Positions 38,595-49,529 of a DNA stretch of 64,000 nucleotides are shown in pieces. Position numbers and translations under genes: made by a program. Origin of the DNA: Eopsaltria australis (Eukaryota; Chordata; Aves; Passeriformes; Petroicidae). Numbering within the stretch: the stretch's first letter is position 1; each line of letters starts with the position of its first letter. The notes below the pieces were generated by a model. That model was not told where the DNA came from, made no database searches, and saw only the letters and a program-made list of their open reading frames with translations. The DNA is taken from the NCBI GenBank assembly GCA_034509425.1, contig JAVTVJ010000076.1, forward strand, positions 2,108,001 to 2,172,000. Reading direction: 5' to 3'.

Positions 38595-38705
38595 TCTTAC
38601 ATCCATTTTATGAACAGCAGGAGTTGAGAGAGAGGTGAAATATTTTACTATATTGAGAGGACAGAGTCAGAACTTGAAATGTTCCTGTTTTAAATCCCAC
38701 ATTGG
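38595..38705 (-). mobile_element. Second MIR-like relic (weaker)
   Basis: ATCCATTTTATGAACAGCAG, then GAGAGAGAGGTGAAATATTT, then GGACAGAGTCAGAACTTGAA follow the order of the antisense MIR core: CCATTTTACAGATGAGGAAA, AGAGAGGTTAAGTGACTTG, then the GGCAGAGCCGGGATTTGAA block. Identity is modest, and it sits about 450 bases from the better copy. Confidence 0.42.
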
Positions 38706-39842
38706 TTCCTAGAGAGAGATTTCTCCTTTACAGCACATGAGAGATGTCACATGGTGCTCCATGCCTTTTCTCCTACAGGTATTCATGTCTTTTTCTAGGT
38801 CGTTCTCTACCTGGAAAAAACCACATGCCCATTTGACCTAAGCAAATCTCAGTTTGGTGCAAGCTTTTCATCCAGGACACAACTGAACAGGAACAAGGGT
38901 GCTGCTCTGTTCCCCCACAGAAAGCATGAAAAAAAGAAGACCAGTAACTTATTACATAACTGTTCCAATGCAGATTGCTGGGTCTGCAAGTGTCATATGA
39001 AAAAGGAACAGTAGATGGCATACGTCTGCTCCTCTTTTCCAGACAAAATAAAACGATCAGGAACCTGATGCTGGGTTGTCCCATGTCACGCTCTGAAGGT
39101 CTGGCAAAGCTCAGACACTTACAAATGCACTTTGCTTATTTGGGACCCAAACAGCAACAACAGCAACAATTCACAAAACACACAGCAATCAGACAGCTAC
39201 ACAGTGAGAGCTTTGCCAGCTGCCTGTTTATTTATATGCAGCTTTTTCTAAAATCACAAGATAAAAACTGGAAAATATCTTGGCTGCCCATAAACAAGCC
39301 CAAGGGGATGATTGCAAATGTGAAAGCCTGAACACTGGCACCAGATGTTAGAAACAACTTGATTGACCTGTTTTGTTTAGTTTGGTTTTTTTGCGCTCCG
39401 TATAGCAGCAGGGACTCTTAGGTGGAAAGTTACAGAGAAATAAGAACTGAAATAAAGCTAGTAGCAGACCTGGAAATTGGACTAGAGGGAAAAAACTAAA
39501 GCTCCCATCTCATCCAAGGAGACATGGAGAATAATTACCTACAAAAGGTAAATTTCTGCAGGACAGCCGAGGTTGTTAAAGGCTTCACTACGGTGCATTA
39601 TTACAAGTAACTGCATCTATAGGTACAAACCTGTATAAACCTTGATAAAGAGATGACAAAGAGTGACAAAGCCTACATCTTAGCAAGGTAATCAAAAGAG
39701 TCAGAACATTATGTACTAAAAGACACCTTGCTTGAAAATGGTGGCCCAGTTTAAAGACCTGATGTGAAAATGCAGAGGAAATGATACTTTAAGTCTAATT
39801 AGGAGTAATGCAATGGAAAGCAAAAAAGAAAAAGCAAGTATG

Positions 39843-39857
39843 ACTACTACTACTACT
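39843..39857. repeat. Short (ACT)5 microsatellite
   Basis: Five perfect ACT units lie inside a NOX4 intron; no function is apparent. Confidence 0.8.
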
Positions 39858-40935
39858 AATGGCTTCATCTATATTATGTGCTCTTACATCCTTGGAAGGA
39901 AATGGCAGGAACCTCATAATTTTCATCTTTTAAAACTGCACTCACATAATTAAACAAAAAAATATTAGAATGAAGCATAAAAGGTCAACAGTCCTCTATG
40001 CAGAGATCTTTGAGCCCAGGGAGTCAACTTGGTTCTCTGAACTCTCTGTTTCCTTTTCTTTCCCATGGATCTTTACTACAAACCCCTTCTCTGAGTGCAA
40101 AAACTCTACTAGAGGCGTAGCGGCCTTTGGGGCGTCCTGCTTTACATCCTCTATGACCTGAATCCAAGGAAGTATTGTCATCAGTTCACACTGCCCACAG
40201 TGATACATTTGGCATTCAGTATTTCTCAAGAGCTAGGGCTCAGTGTCCCCTAGTCATATCTAGCCTCAGAAGAGTCAACAAGCTATGGGGAGATTTCACC
40301 TTCCAAGTGCAAGAGCAGACAAAAAGTTCTTCAGGGAAAGTTCTGCGGAGCATCTCACAACCTGATGCACCCAGATTACTATCAACAGCTACTGAGGGGG
40401 CATTGCTCCCACATCTTGACTTGACAGAAGTGGATTAGGGAAGATTCACACAGTCCCTTCTTCCAGATCAGCTTCTGAGACAACAAACTGCCAGGGGGTA
40501 AAATACTCAACCAGCAAAGTTGGATCTGGACAAAGACATTCCATAGTTTAATTGCATGTCTTATCTTCTCTGGTTTACACTTGTCTTTTTTCAGACCATA
40601 ATATGCTTTCCTAGCACAGTAAAAAGGCATTACCAGGTTGCAACAGTTTTAAGAAATGTAACTTGATATAAAAACCAGCACATGTTGAAAGCAAGACATT
40701 GGCACAAACAAGAACATACACAATCTCTGTGCAGTGAGACGGAAATCTGCTACTTTTATTTTCTGGGCCATTGAACATCTCAGCTGCATGAAAAGTTGAA
40801 CTGCTCTGAGAGTGAAAAAAAAGTATTTCAGTTTGTATAGGCTATCTCTAAGCAAGATAAACCCCAGAAATATTTTCACACAAACGTAGCTAGAAACAGC
40901 TATGCCCAGCATCCCTGAAGTGGATGAGCACTTAC

Positions 40936-41036
40936 CTCCTATTGCACTTTGCTATGTCATCAAACAGCAGCTTCCACTGGGGCCGCCCAATCAAAAGTCT
41001 GGAGTTTAAAGCTTGATATTTTTCACCAATTATTTT
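40936..41036 (-). CDS. NOX4: NADPH oxidase 4, second-last coding exon
   Basis: This exon encodes 33 whole codons plus two bases of an arginine codon finished by the last exon. It reads KIIGEKYQALNSRLLIGRP, then QWKLLFDDIAKCNR, aligning without gaps to the human NOX4 segment that ends in LLFDEIAKYNRGKT. The acceptor is TTTCTTGCAG and the donor AG|GTAAGTGC. The IGRPxW block belongs to the C-terminal NADPH-binding lobe. At the junction the protein reads NRRKT where human NOX4 has NRGKT. No stops or indels are seen. Confidence 0.97.
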
Positions 41037-43116
41037 CTGCAAGAAACAAAAAACTCCATTCTGCCTTATTTGCAAATTGTCTCATCATATCACCCAGGGC
41101 TCCCATTTCTGCTATTGGCTGACTTGCCCAAGTGCTGAAGTGTAAAACCTGAGCACAACTACCAAACAGTTGTGATGAGAACTGCAGCCATTTTATACAC
41201 CAATTCCTCTGCTCAATACCTTTTGAATGGCTCTCCTTGGTGTTCGTTATACATTGTTCCTCATGCAGCTGCTCATTAATTTCCACATTACTTTTAAACC
41301 AATTTATTTAAGCCATAAAACAATAACCATGCTCCTATTACTCATTCCCGCACTGGCTTTTAATGCTAAGCTAGAAGAAATGCTGCTGATGCAAAAATCA
41401 TATTTCTGTCTGAAGTCTTTTTTTAAACTTTGTACAAGTAACTATTAAGATGACTAGGTCTGAAAAAGTAACAAGGGAAATCTCACTTTTCTCCCTGAGA
41501 GTAGTTTGCCAGCTGTTTTGAGCTGCTGTAACAGCAGAAAGCAGCCAAAACTGCTCCCCAGATGGAACCCACTCCATTCCAGAATGCTAACTCACCAGCA
41601 TTTTGATAAGGTGAAATGCCCTCCTATTGCAGGGCACAACCCTGGGTTTACTGTCGTAACGCAACAGAAAGAAGCAGAGAGTTACACGTTATCTAAGCTC
41701 CCACATTCCCTCCATTGCTGGACAACCTGAAACATTGCTGATATCACTGCAAACACAGTCCTGGCCAACTCATCCTCCTTTGGGCTTTTCTAGACAAGAG
41801 GCATCTGCTGCAGGGTGGGCTCTTACCACACAGGCACAAGGGCTGCTGCACAAAGGGAGCATGAAGTGCAACTGCCTGAATTTTGGTAGCAGTCAGCACT
41901 TTGGGCTAACGTCAGTGAACACACCTCCTGTATGGCCATGGAGACTCAACTCCTCCTTGAGCAATTATGAGCAGCATTATGCTTCCTAGTAGTTTTGTTC
42001 AAAAGCCACAAAAAAAAAAGTGGCTTTTAAGAAGAACTTCAACCAAAAAGCTGACTTAAATAAATTCAGCAGCTGCTTAATTAGCATCACTATGCAGTAT
42101 TAGTATACTATATAGTATCAGAAAACTCCCTTTGAATTGACTATTATTTCACTTTCACTATCTCATTGCATTGCAGTCCTGCTTCAGGTTTTAATCTTAA
42201 CTTAACAATTACATACCAGGTTCATCAATTAGGAACTTTGAAGCACTCCATTTCCATCAACATATGTTGTCCAGCATTACATTTGTCACAGTCATAACTA
42301 CTGTAGCTATCGCACAATTTAAACTACAGGATTGTGTTCCTACCAGAGCTGTGAATGTTATGCTACCTGCAGCTGATACCAGGCAGATTAAAATCCTTTG
42401 GGCATGTTTTTTCACTGCATTTCATGTTTTGCAGTAATTGTTAGGCTTGGCTCTGGGCCCCCTGTAGTCAATGGAAAGCTTCCTGACATGGCACAGTACA
42501 GACTTGTACCTAGGCTTATGTGCTAAATAATGTAAAATGAAGATTGCAAGCATAAATAGTTACAAGAGATGCCAAGAGCTGGGGAATTAGCCCAGCCTTG
42601 GCACTGGCAATATATGACAACTGACAGTTCAATATTATTTCCAGTCTAACACATCAAGGAATTTCTACCTTTCATCTATATATGAGGTAATGAAATAAAA
42701 AGCTTTTAAAAATAGCTAGATTCTTTCAAAATATATATGTGAAAAGGAGATTTGAGCCTGCAAGTTCCTAGAACTATTTTCTGGTTTGGTTCACAGCCCA
42801 GAAACAATGAAGACTTCCCATCAAACATGGCCAACTGTCTGGTCTGTGGCCTGGCCTGGAAGGACCTTGTTCCTAGAAAAGGAAGATATGGATTTCTGCC
42901 CACATCTAATCAAGTTAAGGGTACTGCACCAGACTCTCTTAATGCTGTGGGGATGAACTGGCTCTCTTGCTCTATTAATGAATCAGTCACCCAAGCTTAT
43001 GGCCTCATCTCCTGTTTTTACCATCTGCAGTAACCCCTTCTGCCTTTGAATGACAGTTTGCATTGACTATTACTCCAAGGTGTAGTTTAGTTTACAAACA
43101 ACATTTGGCCACATAC
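41037..43116 (-). other. NOX4: NOX4 intron
   Basis: This 2,080-base intron is bounded on the - strand by GTATGT and TTGCAG. It holds a perfect 9-base inverted repeat around an A10 loop (42001-42028). Nothing else is recognised. Confidence 0.92.
42001..42028. repeat. Perfect hairpin with A10 loop
   Basis: AAAAGCCAC (42001-42009) and GTGGCTTTT (42020-42028) are exact reverse complements separated by ten A residues. It could form a stem-loop in either strand's transcript; no known family is recognised. Confidence 0.8.
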
Positions 43117-43185
43117 CTGTATTCCATCTGTTTGACTGAGGTACAGCTGGATATTTATATAGTCTGGCCGATTCTCCTGCCAAAG
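43117..43185 (-). CDS. NOX4: NADPH oxidase 4, third-last coding exon
   Basis: This small exon of 69 bases encodes exactly 23 codons between a CTCCCAG acceptor and a CAG|GTATGT donor, both at codon boundaries. The peptide starts LWQENRPDYINIQ and ends LYLSQTDGIQ. It matches human NOX4, which begins FWQENRPDYVNIQ, with two conservative changes. The LYLS segment is part of the Rossmann-like NADPH lobe. Because its length is a multiple of three, skipping it would keep the reading frame. Confidence 0.96.
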
Positions 43186-43760
43186 CTGGGAGAATGATAA
43201 AAACAGCAAGTGAAATAACATTCTTTTCCTTAATGTAAGTGTGAAGTCACTTGTGCCTACTATGCTGAGGGACATGGGTTTCAGCATCACTGAAGTAAGC
43301 TTTTTAATGAAGAGGATGTGCTTGCATAGCACCCTTTCTGAATGTTACACATCAAGCTCTGTAAAAATTATTATTTTAGGAAGCTACACAGCTCTTAAAA
43401 TACACTTGAAATTGGAAATCCCACTCCCTTCTCAATCTGCCTACTAGCCAAATGACTAAAGGCCACTCAAGGCTTCCCAGACTGCATGTGCTGCTTCTTC
43501 CATCTTATAAAGTAGTCTGGACACAGGTAAGTGTCCAGGCTACTGGGACATGGCAACACTGCAATGAAACATTGGTGTTGGATACTCAAAATGGTTTGTG
43601 CAGCTCCAAGAAGAAATGAAGCCTGGATTAGGCAGTCCAAGCTACTGCTGGAGCTCACTTGTTTTGTGCAAGGCTGCCGTTCTCTACAGAATGCCAGGTG
43701 TGTGGTGTGGGCATACCTTGCACTTAAGTTGTCAGGATCCCTCCAAACAACACCCATTAC
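43186..43760 (-). other. NOX4: NOX4 intron
   Basis: A short intron of 575 bases from GTAATG to CTCCCAG on the - strand. No feature inside. The open frames at 43467-43836 are read-through or antisense of the neighbouring exon. Confidence 0.92.
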
Positions 43761-43869
43761 CTTGTTATGCAACATACAGAGTAGATCTGCAAACCAGCGG
43801 AAAGACTCAACGTCCCTGCACACCCAAATGAAGTAGAGTCTTCTGAGCTTGTAGCATTTCCAGCCATCA
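43761..43869 (-). CDS. NOX4: NADPH oxidase 4, fourth-last coding exon
   Basis: The first base completes a leucine codon from the upstream exon, and 36 codons follow. They read DGWKCYKLRRLYFIWVCRD, then VESFRWFADLLCMLHNK, and end at AAG|GTAATG; the acceptor is TTTTCAAG. Human NOX4 has DDWKPYKLRRLYFIWVCRD here. The LYFIWVCRD strand and the following helix are a conserved part of the NOX NADPH-binding domain. The exon is 109 bases long and the frame is intact. Confidence 0.97.
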
Positions 43870-46800
43870 CTTGAAAATAAAATGCGTGGGTAGTTAAAAA
43901 TTGTAATTTAAAATGGAAACATTAATTAGAATGCTTTATATTCATTAATAAAAGCATAAATTTCCGTTAGAAGCTAACTGCTAAGTTGGTCTTCAAGTTA
44001 TGACACATCAGACACTGAATTGACCAACACAGCCTATTTGGATAATCCTGAGAATATTAAATATCTAGCACAGAGCTAACAGCCATCATGGATACTCCTT
44101 CCACACTAGGAAGTTGTCAGCTGTACAGATGATTTGGGCAGCAAATAAGGATTCATGTATCATCATCAAACTTCTATTTCAAAGCAAAGGAGACATTCTA
44201 AGTTCAAGTGTATTATGCCAATGCTTTATTAGGTTTATAAAGAGGCCTGTAAGTGGAAAATATTGACAAATGCAATAATGTCAGGACTTAATTTTGTCCT
44301 TACATGTGAAACGCTCTGGTTGATTATAATTAATACTGTAGTGAAATCACAAAGACCAAATCAAATCAGAGCTCCATTGTGTTAGGGAGCTGTGTGATAT
44401 ATTACAGACCTCAGAAAATGCTGGTGGATAAAGTGCAGCCACGGGGAGATTCTGGCATTGCATTTAGAAAAACAGGACTCTCGTGTCAGACTTCTAATTC
44501 AATTAAAACACAAATAAGCACAAAGGAAGGATTTGAATGAACTGGGAAAGAAAATAGAAATAAAAATATCCTGATGAATAGTGAGTTCAAATAAAGCACA
44601 AGTATTCAGGAAGCATTTTCTTAGTTAGTCAACACTGGTTTTTGTTGTTCTGTTCACTGAAATGGTCAGTGCACAGTTTCCTCCTTTTCCTCCTAGAATG
44701 ATTTTCAGATAGAGAAGGCCATAGCCTGTTCACTTCAAATGCCAATTCTAGGAGCCAGGCCTGGTGGAAAAGTTTCATGATACATCTCACCATACCCACT
44801 GTGCATTATTCCAAACTCTAGAGTTGCTGGCATATCCAGTAAGGGTATAGGATTAATAGATCTATGTAAGTGATGGCTCCAAACAGTGTCTTGCCTCCCC
44901 ATACCACTGCCCTGAGGAGCAAGGATGGACACACCAGCACCACCTCAGCAGTACACAGAACTGAGAACTCACCTTCCATGTAAACTGCCCAGAAAGAGCA
45001 AAAAAAGTGTCTTTCAAGTCCTGATTTCCATTTTTTTATTTGTGAACTGCTGACTTTCCAAACACGATATTCTCCATCTCTTTCTGACTGCCTGGACTAA
45101 GACAAGCCCTTAGGAAGGGTCACAATCTGGTCAGGTATGACAAGAGCACTATAAGCAGTAGCAAGGAAAATAAGTGCCTTTCACCATAAAAAGGGATAAA
45201 AGAAGAGAAAAATGCAAGGCATTTTGTACTGAAATGCCCCAGTTCAGTAACAAAACACCACTCTTGGTGATGAAACACTGCAGCCGGACGAAGTGGCTGG
45301 ACTGCAAGACTTCATCAAGCAAGTCCAGCATAGATTTAAAATAGCACCCCAGATACATATGCCTGGGTCTACCTCCAGCAGGATACATTGCGCAGGAGAG
45401 GTGCAATCCCCCATTACAACCACGTGTATGCAACATTTCTTGTGTATTTCTGTGTTACTCCGCTCATAACAGCCATTATTTACAGATCCTTGTGCACAAA
45501 AGCTTCCAGCTTTCTGTAAAGTACATTATAACTTCTTAAAATAGGGCATAGGGTTCAACAGCTAAGTGGAGGGAAGGGCAGGGGCATGAATCAAATTATT
45601 TACTTACAACAGGAAAACAACAGAGCACAAAACAACATTTCAAGGACAGGCTTTTGATCTCTCCTCAACCTGCGTGTCCTTGACACAACAGGACTGGCCT
45701 GGCTGCACTGCAGCACTGGCATCATCAAGCAATTTGCATGTTCATACCTGCCAATATCTGCTTCCAATATCTAGCCAGGACAAAGGCACAGGCAGATCAG
45801 CCTGTGCCTTGCTGACGTTTAAATACTGAGGAGGGAAGCAGACTAAGACTGTTACTTTTCCCCAGAATGATTCCTTTGTATACTGTACAGTGCACAAGGG
45901 GAAGAGTGGCTACAAAGGTAGGTTATGGAATTAGCTCCTTGGAATTCAATTTATGGCTTCATGCAGATAAATGGACATTGCAAAATCCTTTGGACAGTAC
46001 CATTTCCTTGCAGCGTCTGTGCAAACTCCTACAGCCTCTGATAACACAGTGGTAGAGGCAAACATGTAAATACCTGCTGCTGGCCCATTTTTGTGTTCCA
46101 TGACATTTTTGCTAAACACTACCAGGGATAATCCATCACAAGGAAAACAGTCGTTTTATCCACCTGAGCCCCAGGCTCTCAGCAGAAATGCACCCTGGTT
46201 TTGAGAGGATGATCCATACGCTCTCAAGAAAAGAAAATGAGGGAGCCCAAGATGGTCTTTGGGGGCTGCAGCACTATGAGACACACAAGACTAATAACTT
46301 TCAGTAGCACTTAGCCCTGTCAGGTCCAGCCCAGATAAAGGAACATGTACAGCATCTAAATTCCACACTTAGCTTCATTTTGGAGTTAGAGCTGACCGTT
46401 GGCGTCTTCATCTTGGAAGAAATGCTTTAGTTGTGCATTGTAAAGCCCTCCCAAAGCCTGTTAGCCTCCCGGCCTCCCAGGGAAGGTTTGCTGCCTTGGC
46501 TGGCTGTTTATACTGGGCCTTTGAAACGGGTGCTTAACCTGTGACTGGAGCCCTTAACCAGTAACTCTAGCAAATAAAAATAAAATCAGTAGCACTCTTA
46601 AAAGGAAGCCTATTTCACACAGCATAGGATTTGGTGGGAACCATGCTGTCAATGTGACAGAAAAACAAGAGGGGAAAGGTTTCATCTGCGTAGAATATCA
46701 AAGGCTTTACATTAAAATGAAATTTAAAAATGGAGAGAGAAACAAGAAGGGAAAAATAGAAATATGCATACCTAAAATTTCTACTTTTCAAATGGGATTA

Positions 46801-47274
46801 ATCATCTGCATGCTACTTGAATTCAGGTTGATCCTTTCTATTAAAACCTCACGCTTAGACATTTACAAAAGTCAAACCAGGAGAGCTGGCCCTGCATTTC
46901 CAGCAGAAAGATTGTCACAATTGTCTGACTCCCAGAAACTGTTACAGTACAGCCTCATCTAAGCTGGGACTCGGGGAACAAGTCTCACTGACTGGCTGTG
47001 ACAACATTAATCACAGGCTTGCCTGGTGGCAGGATACAAAGGCTGGTGACACTGTCCCAGTCCAGGCTCATCACTGGCACATCTCTGCCATAACTCTTTG
47101 GGCTACACAGCCTGTATGAGAGGATTTATGCCTTCACAGACATCCCAGTCCTCTTCACCTTTTCAAGGAATCACTTACACCAGTGGAAGTTTTCTAAGAC
47201 CCTCAAAGTGTTTCTGACATGCACTGTTGCTGTAAACTCGGGCAAAATGGCTTTAAAGGCTTAAGCTCACTTAC
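43870..47274 (-). other. NOX4: NOX4 intron
   Basis: A 3,405-base intron, GTAAGT to CAAG on the - strand. I recognise no repeat or gene within it. The small open frames, up to 102 codons at 46654-46962, have no family resemblance. Confidence 0.92.
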
Positions 47275-47394
47275 AGCAGTGTGTTGAGTATGGATGCAAA
47301 CGGTGTAACTCCGATACCTCCAGCCACGCAGAGGCTGACCTCATAGTTCAGGGATTCCTCAAAGGGACTTCCAAAAGGTCCATCCACATACAGT
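47275..47394 (-). CDS. NOX4: NADPH oxidase 4, fifth-last coding exon (nicotinamide-binding motif)
   Basis: One base completes a lysine codon, 39 codons follow, and two bases of leucine lead into a CT|GTAAGT donor. The acceptor is TTTATGCAG. The peptide begins [20 protein letters not shown] and continues [24 protein letters not shown] and GGIGVTPF are the signature NADPH-binding motifs of the NOX/ferric reductase family; the glycine-rich loop holds the pyrophosphate of NADPH. Only one residue in the first block (Val for Ile) differs from human NOX4. The five exons found total 171 codons past the lysine, the same as the equivalent human segment. Upstream haem-binding and FAD-binding exons lie outside the window. 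Confidence 0.97.
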
Positions 47395-49505
47395 CTGCAT
47401 AAAGAGCAAAAAGCACACTGTTAGAGGAAGCTGTCAAGATCAGAAAAAGGGAAAGAAAAACACGCTGGAATTAAAACCCTATGAAGAATTTGTTTTAAAT
47501 TTTTATTAGTCTTGAGATGCAGAATGTGAAAGTCTTTTTCCTGGAAAACTTTATGTGGACAGAAATGAATGTACAGGTGGTAAGAAAAACGGTTATCTAA
47601 AGTCTCTTGGCATGTTCCATTATTAGACAAGCTATTTTTTAATTGAACAAATGGAGATGACTAAATTATGGCTTCCTATTTTGTCTGGTGTTAGAGGGCA
47701 AAGAAAGGGCTGTACTAGAAACTGACTTGGTGGGTCATATGTAGGAAAGAAAAGAATTTGGCTAGGCCTGCCTAGGAAGTTCATCTTAAACAGGTTTTCT
47801 GAAGAGGTAGAAAAACCACCAAATTTCCCCCCTTTGACTCATGCTGTCATTATTATAACCATTTTGTCCACTTGATTTTAAATATTGTTTAGGAGACTGT
47901 GACCCATTTCCAATCCATTTTTAGTACTTCAGATACTGCTGGATAGTACATTGACTATAATTTAGAAGTCGGCTATAGGTATTTTCAACAGTTTGACCTT
48001 CTACAAGATCTTTCCTACACTGCTGACAATCTGAGCAAGGTCAGCCATAGACAGCTCAAAATTTATGGGCCGTAATATTTCATACACTCTGTTCTACCTA
48101 TGGAAAACCAACTGCATATTTTACCTCAGTAAGAGGTTCATCCTTAGAAACTGCTATAAAGAAAATCTGAACAGGACATTTACTCAAGGTCTGTTCCGTG
48201 TATGGGTGACTCACTGGATTAGCACGGTTTAGGTAACTGGTGATACAGCGAAGTGTGGTGGGACCAGCACTGTGTGCAGCAGCTCAGCAAACACATTTGC
48301 CCACAGTTCTGCTGACTGAGAGCAAGCTTTGGCCTGAGTCCACTAAAAAGCTCCAACACACATGGGTTTCATACACACACACTGGTACTATTGCACAACT
48401 AAGCTGCACATGACTCCATGTCTAATGAAAGGGCCTAAACTTCTCCTTTGTAACAACAGCCAGAGAATTAAAGGCAGAGAAGACATCTCTTTTTCCAGAC
48501 AAAGTCTTCCAAACCTCATCTGATTAATTCCCTTGGGGGACTGGATTTTAGCCATAACTTAAGTTCTCAGTCTGATCTCATTTCTTTTAGTTTTGTGGTC
48601 TGACCCTTGGCATCATCTAACCAGTCCAGACAACATCTTGTCTGGGTGTCTTTGGCCGTTATGGTCCTTTTAGGAATTTTTTTCCAGACCTCTGCTATTG
48701 TTGACATCTTGATGCCTCACGTTAGGCTCCTTCTCCTATGGTGTCTTAATTAAACACAGATAACTACCAACTTTCTGATGGATCTGAAGCCTGGTCCTTA
48801 ACTATATCCTGTCTTATAAACTCCTTACTCGGTGTCCTACCTGGAGAGAAAGGGAGAAGACACTGGCCCAGACACAGACTTCATCAGAAGGCTATGGAAA
48901 TGTTTTTAAGCAACCAAATTTTATAACTAAGCCATCTTCAACCTAAATATGCTTACTCTTTTTTCTGTATTTATAGTCTCTACAGTATTCTACAAATGTT
49001 GTCTTGGAGAATATCAAAGCTTTGCAATGTCAGGTATGTTAGTTCCAGTATGACGAGAATATTAGAAAAACAAATTCACTCCTTACTTAGGACAGATATA
49101 TTCTTTTACAGGATGGGGCCAAGAAAAACTTAACTGGCCATGTGCATACAATATAAACAGAACTTTAAGTATCTGCTTATTAAATGCTTCCTCTTACACA
49201 ACACTTTATACCACATTTACTTAACAAGAGTTTGTTTTTCACTAATGAAATTATACCACTATTGGTGCAGAGTGCAGCAGCAGCTGCTCTAGGAGATCCA
49301 GAAGTTGCACTGTCATTTGACTGAGGAGGTAAGGGAGCATCACTTATTTAAATAAGCAACAGGGGAAATGCTGAGATGCAGGATGTAACACTGAAATAAA
49401 TCTGATCCAAGGGATATTCTGAAAGAAGTACACAAATCTTATGGGTCTCAAATGTATATGTAACAGATGTAACAGAGATCTAATTTTGGGATGTCACAGT
49501 ATGCC

Positions 49506-49529
49506 AAAAAGAAAAAAGAAAAAAGAAAA
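49506..49529. repeat. A-rich (AAAAAG)n short repeat
   Basis: Runs of five, six, six and four A residues separated by single G form an imperfect AAAAAAG repeat of 24 bases. It lies in the long NOX4 intron. Confidence 0.75.

Larger units (their letters stand above)
36193..40935 (-). other. NOX4: NOX4 intron before the last coding exon
   Basis: This 4,743-base intron on the - strand runs from GTAAGTGC at its 40935 end to AACAG at its 36193 end. It contains two likely MIR relics (near 38.1 and 38.65 kb), a short ACT repeat (39843-39857) and the T20 tract beside the acceptor. Overlapping open frames on both strands at 37387-37749 and 37611-38024 have no known domain. Confidence 0.93.

Noticed and set aside
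39996..40438. Overlapping open frames and slightly GC-richer sequence, considered as an exon or an LTR
   Set aside because: No splice-bounded segment, no family resemblance and no LTR landmarks such as paired termini with a primer-binding site were found.
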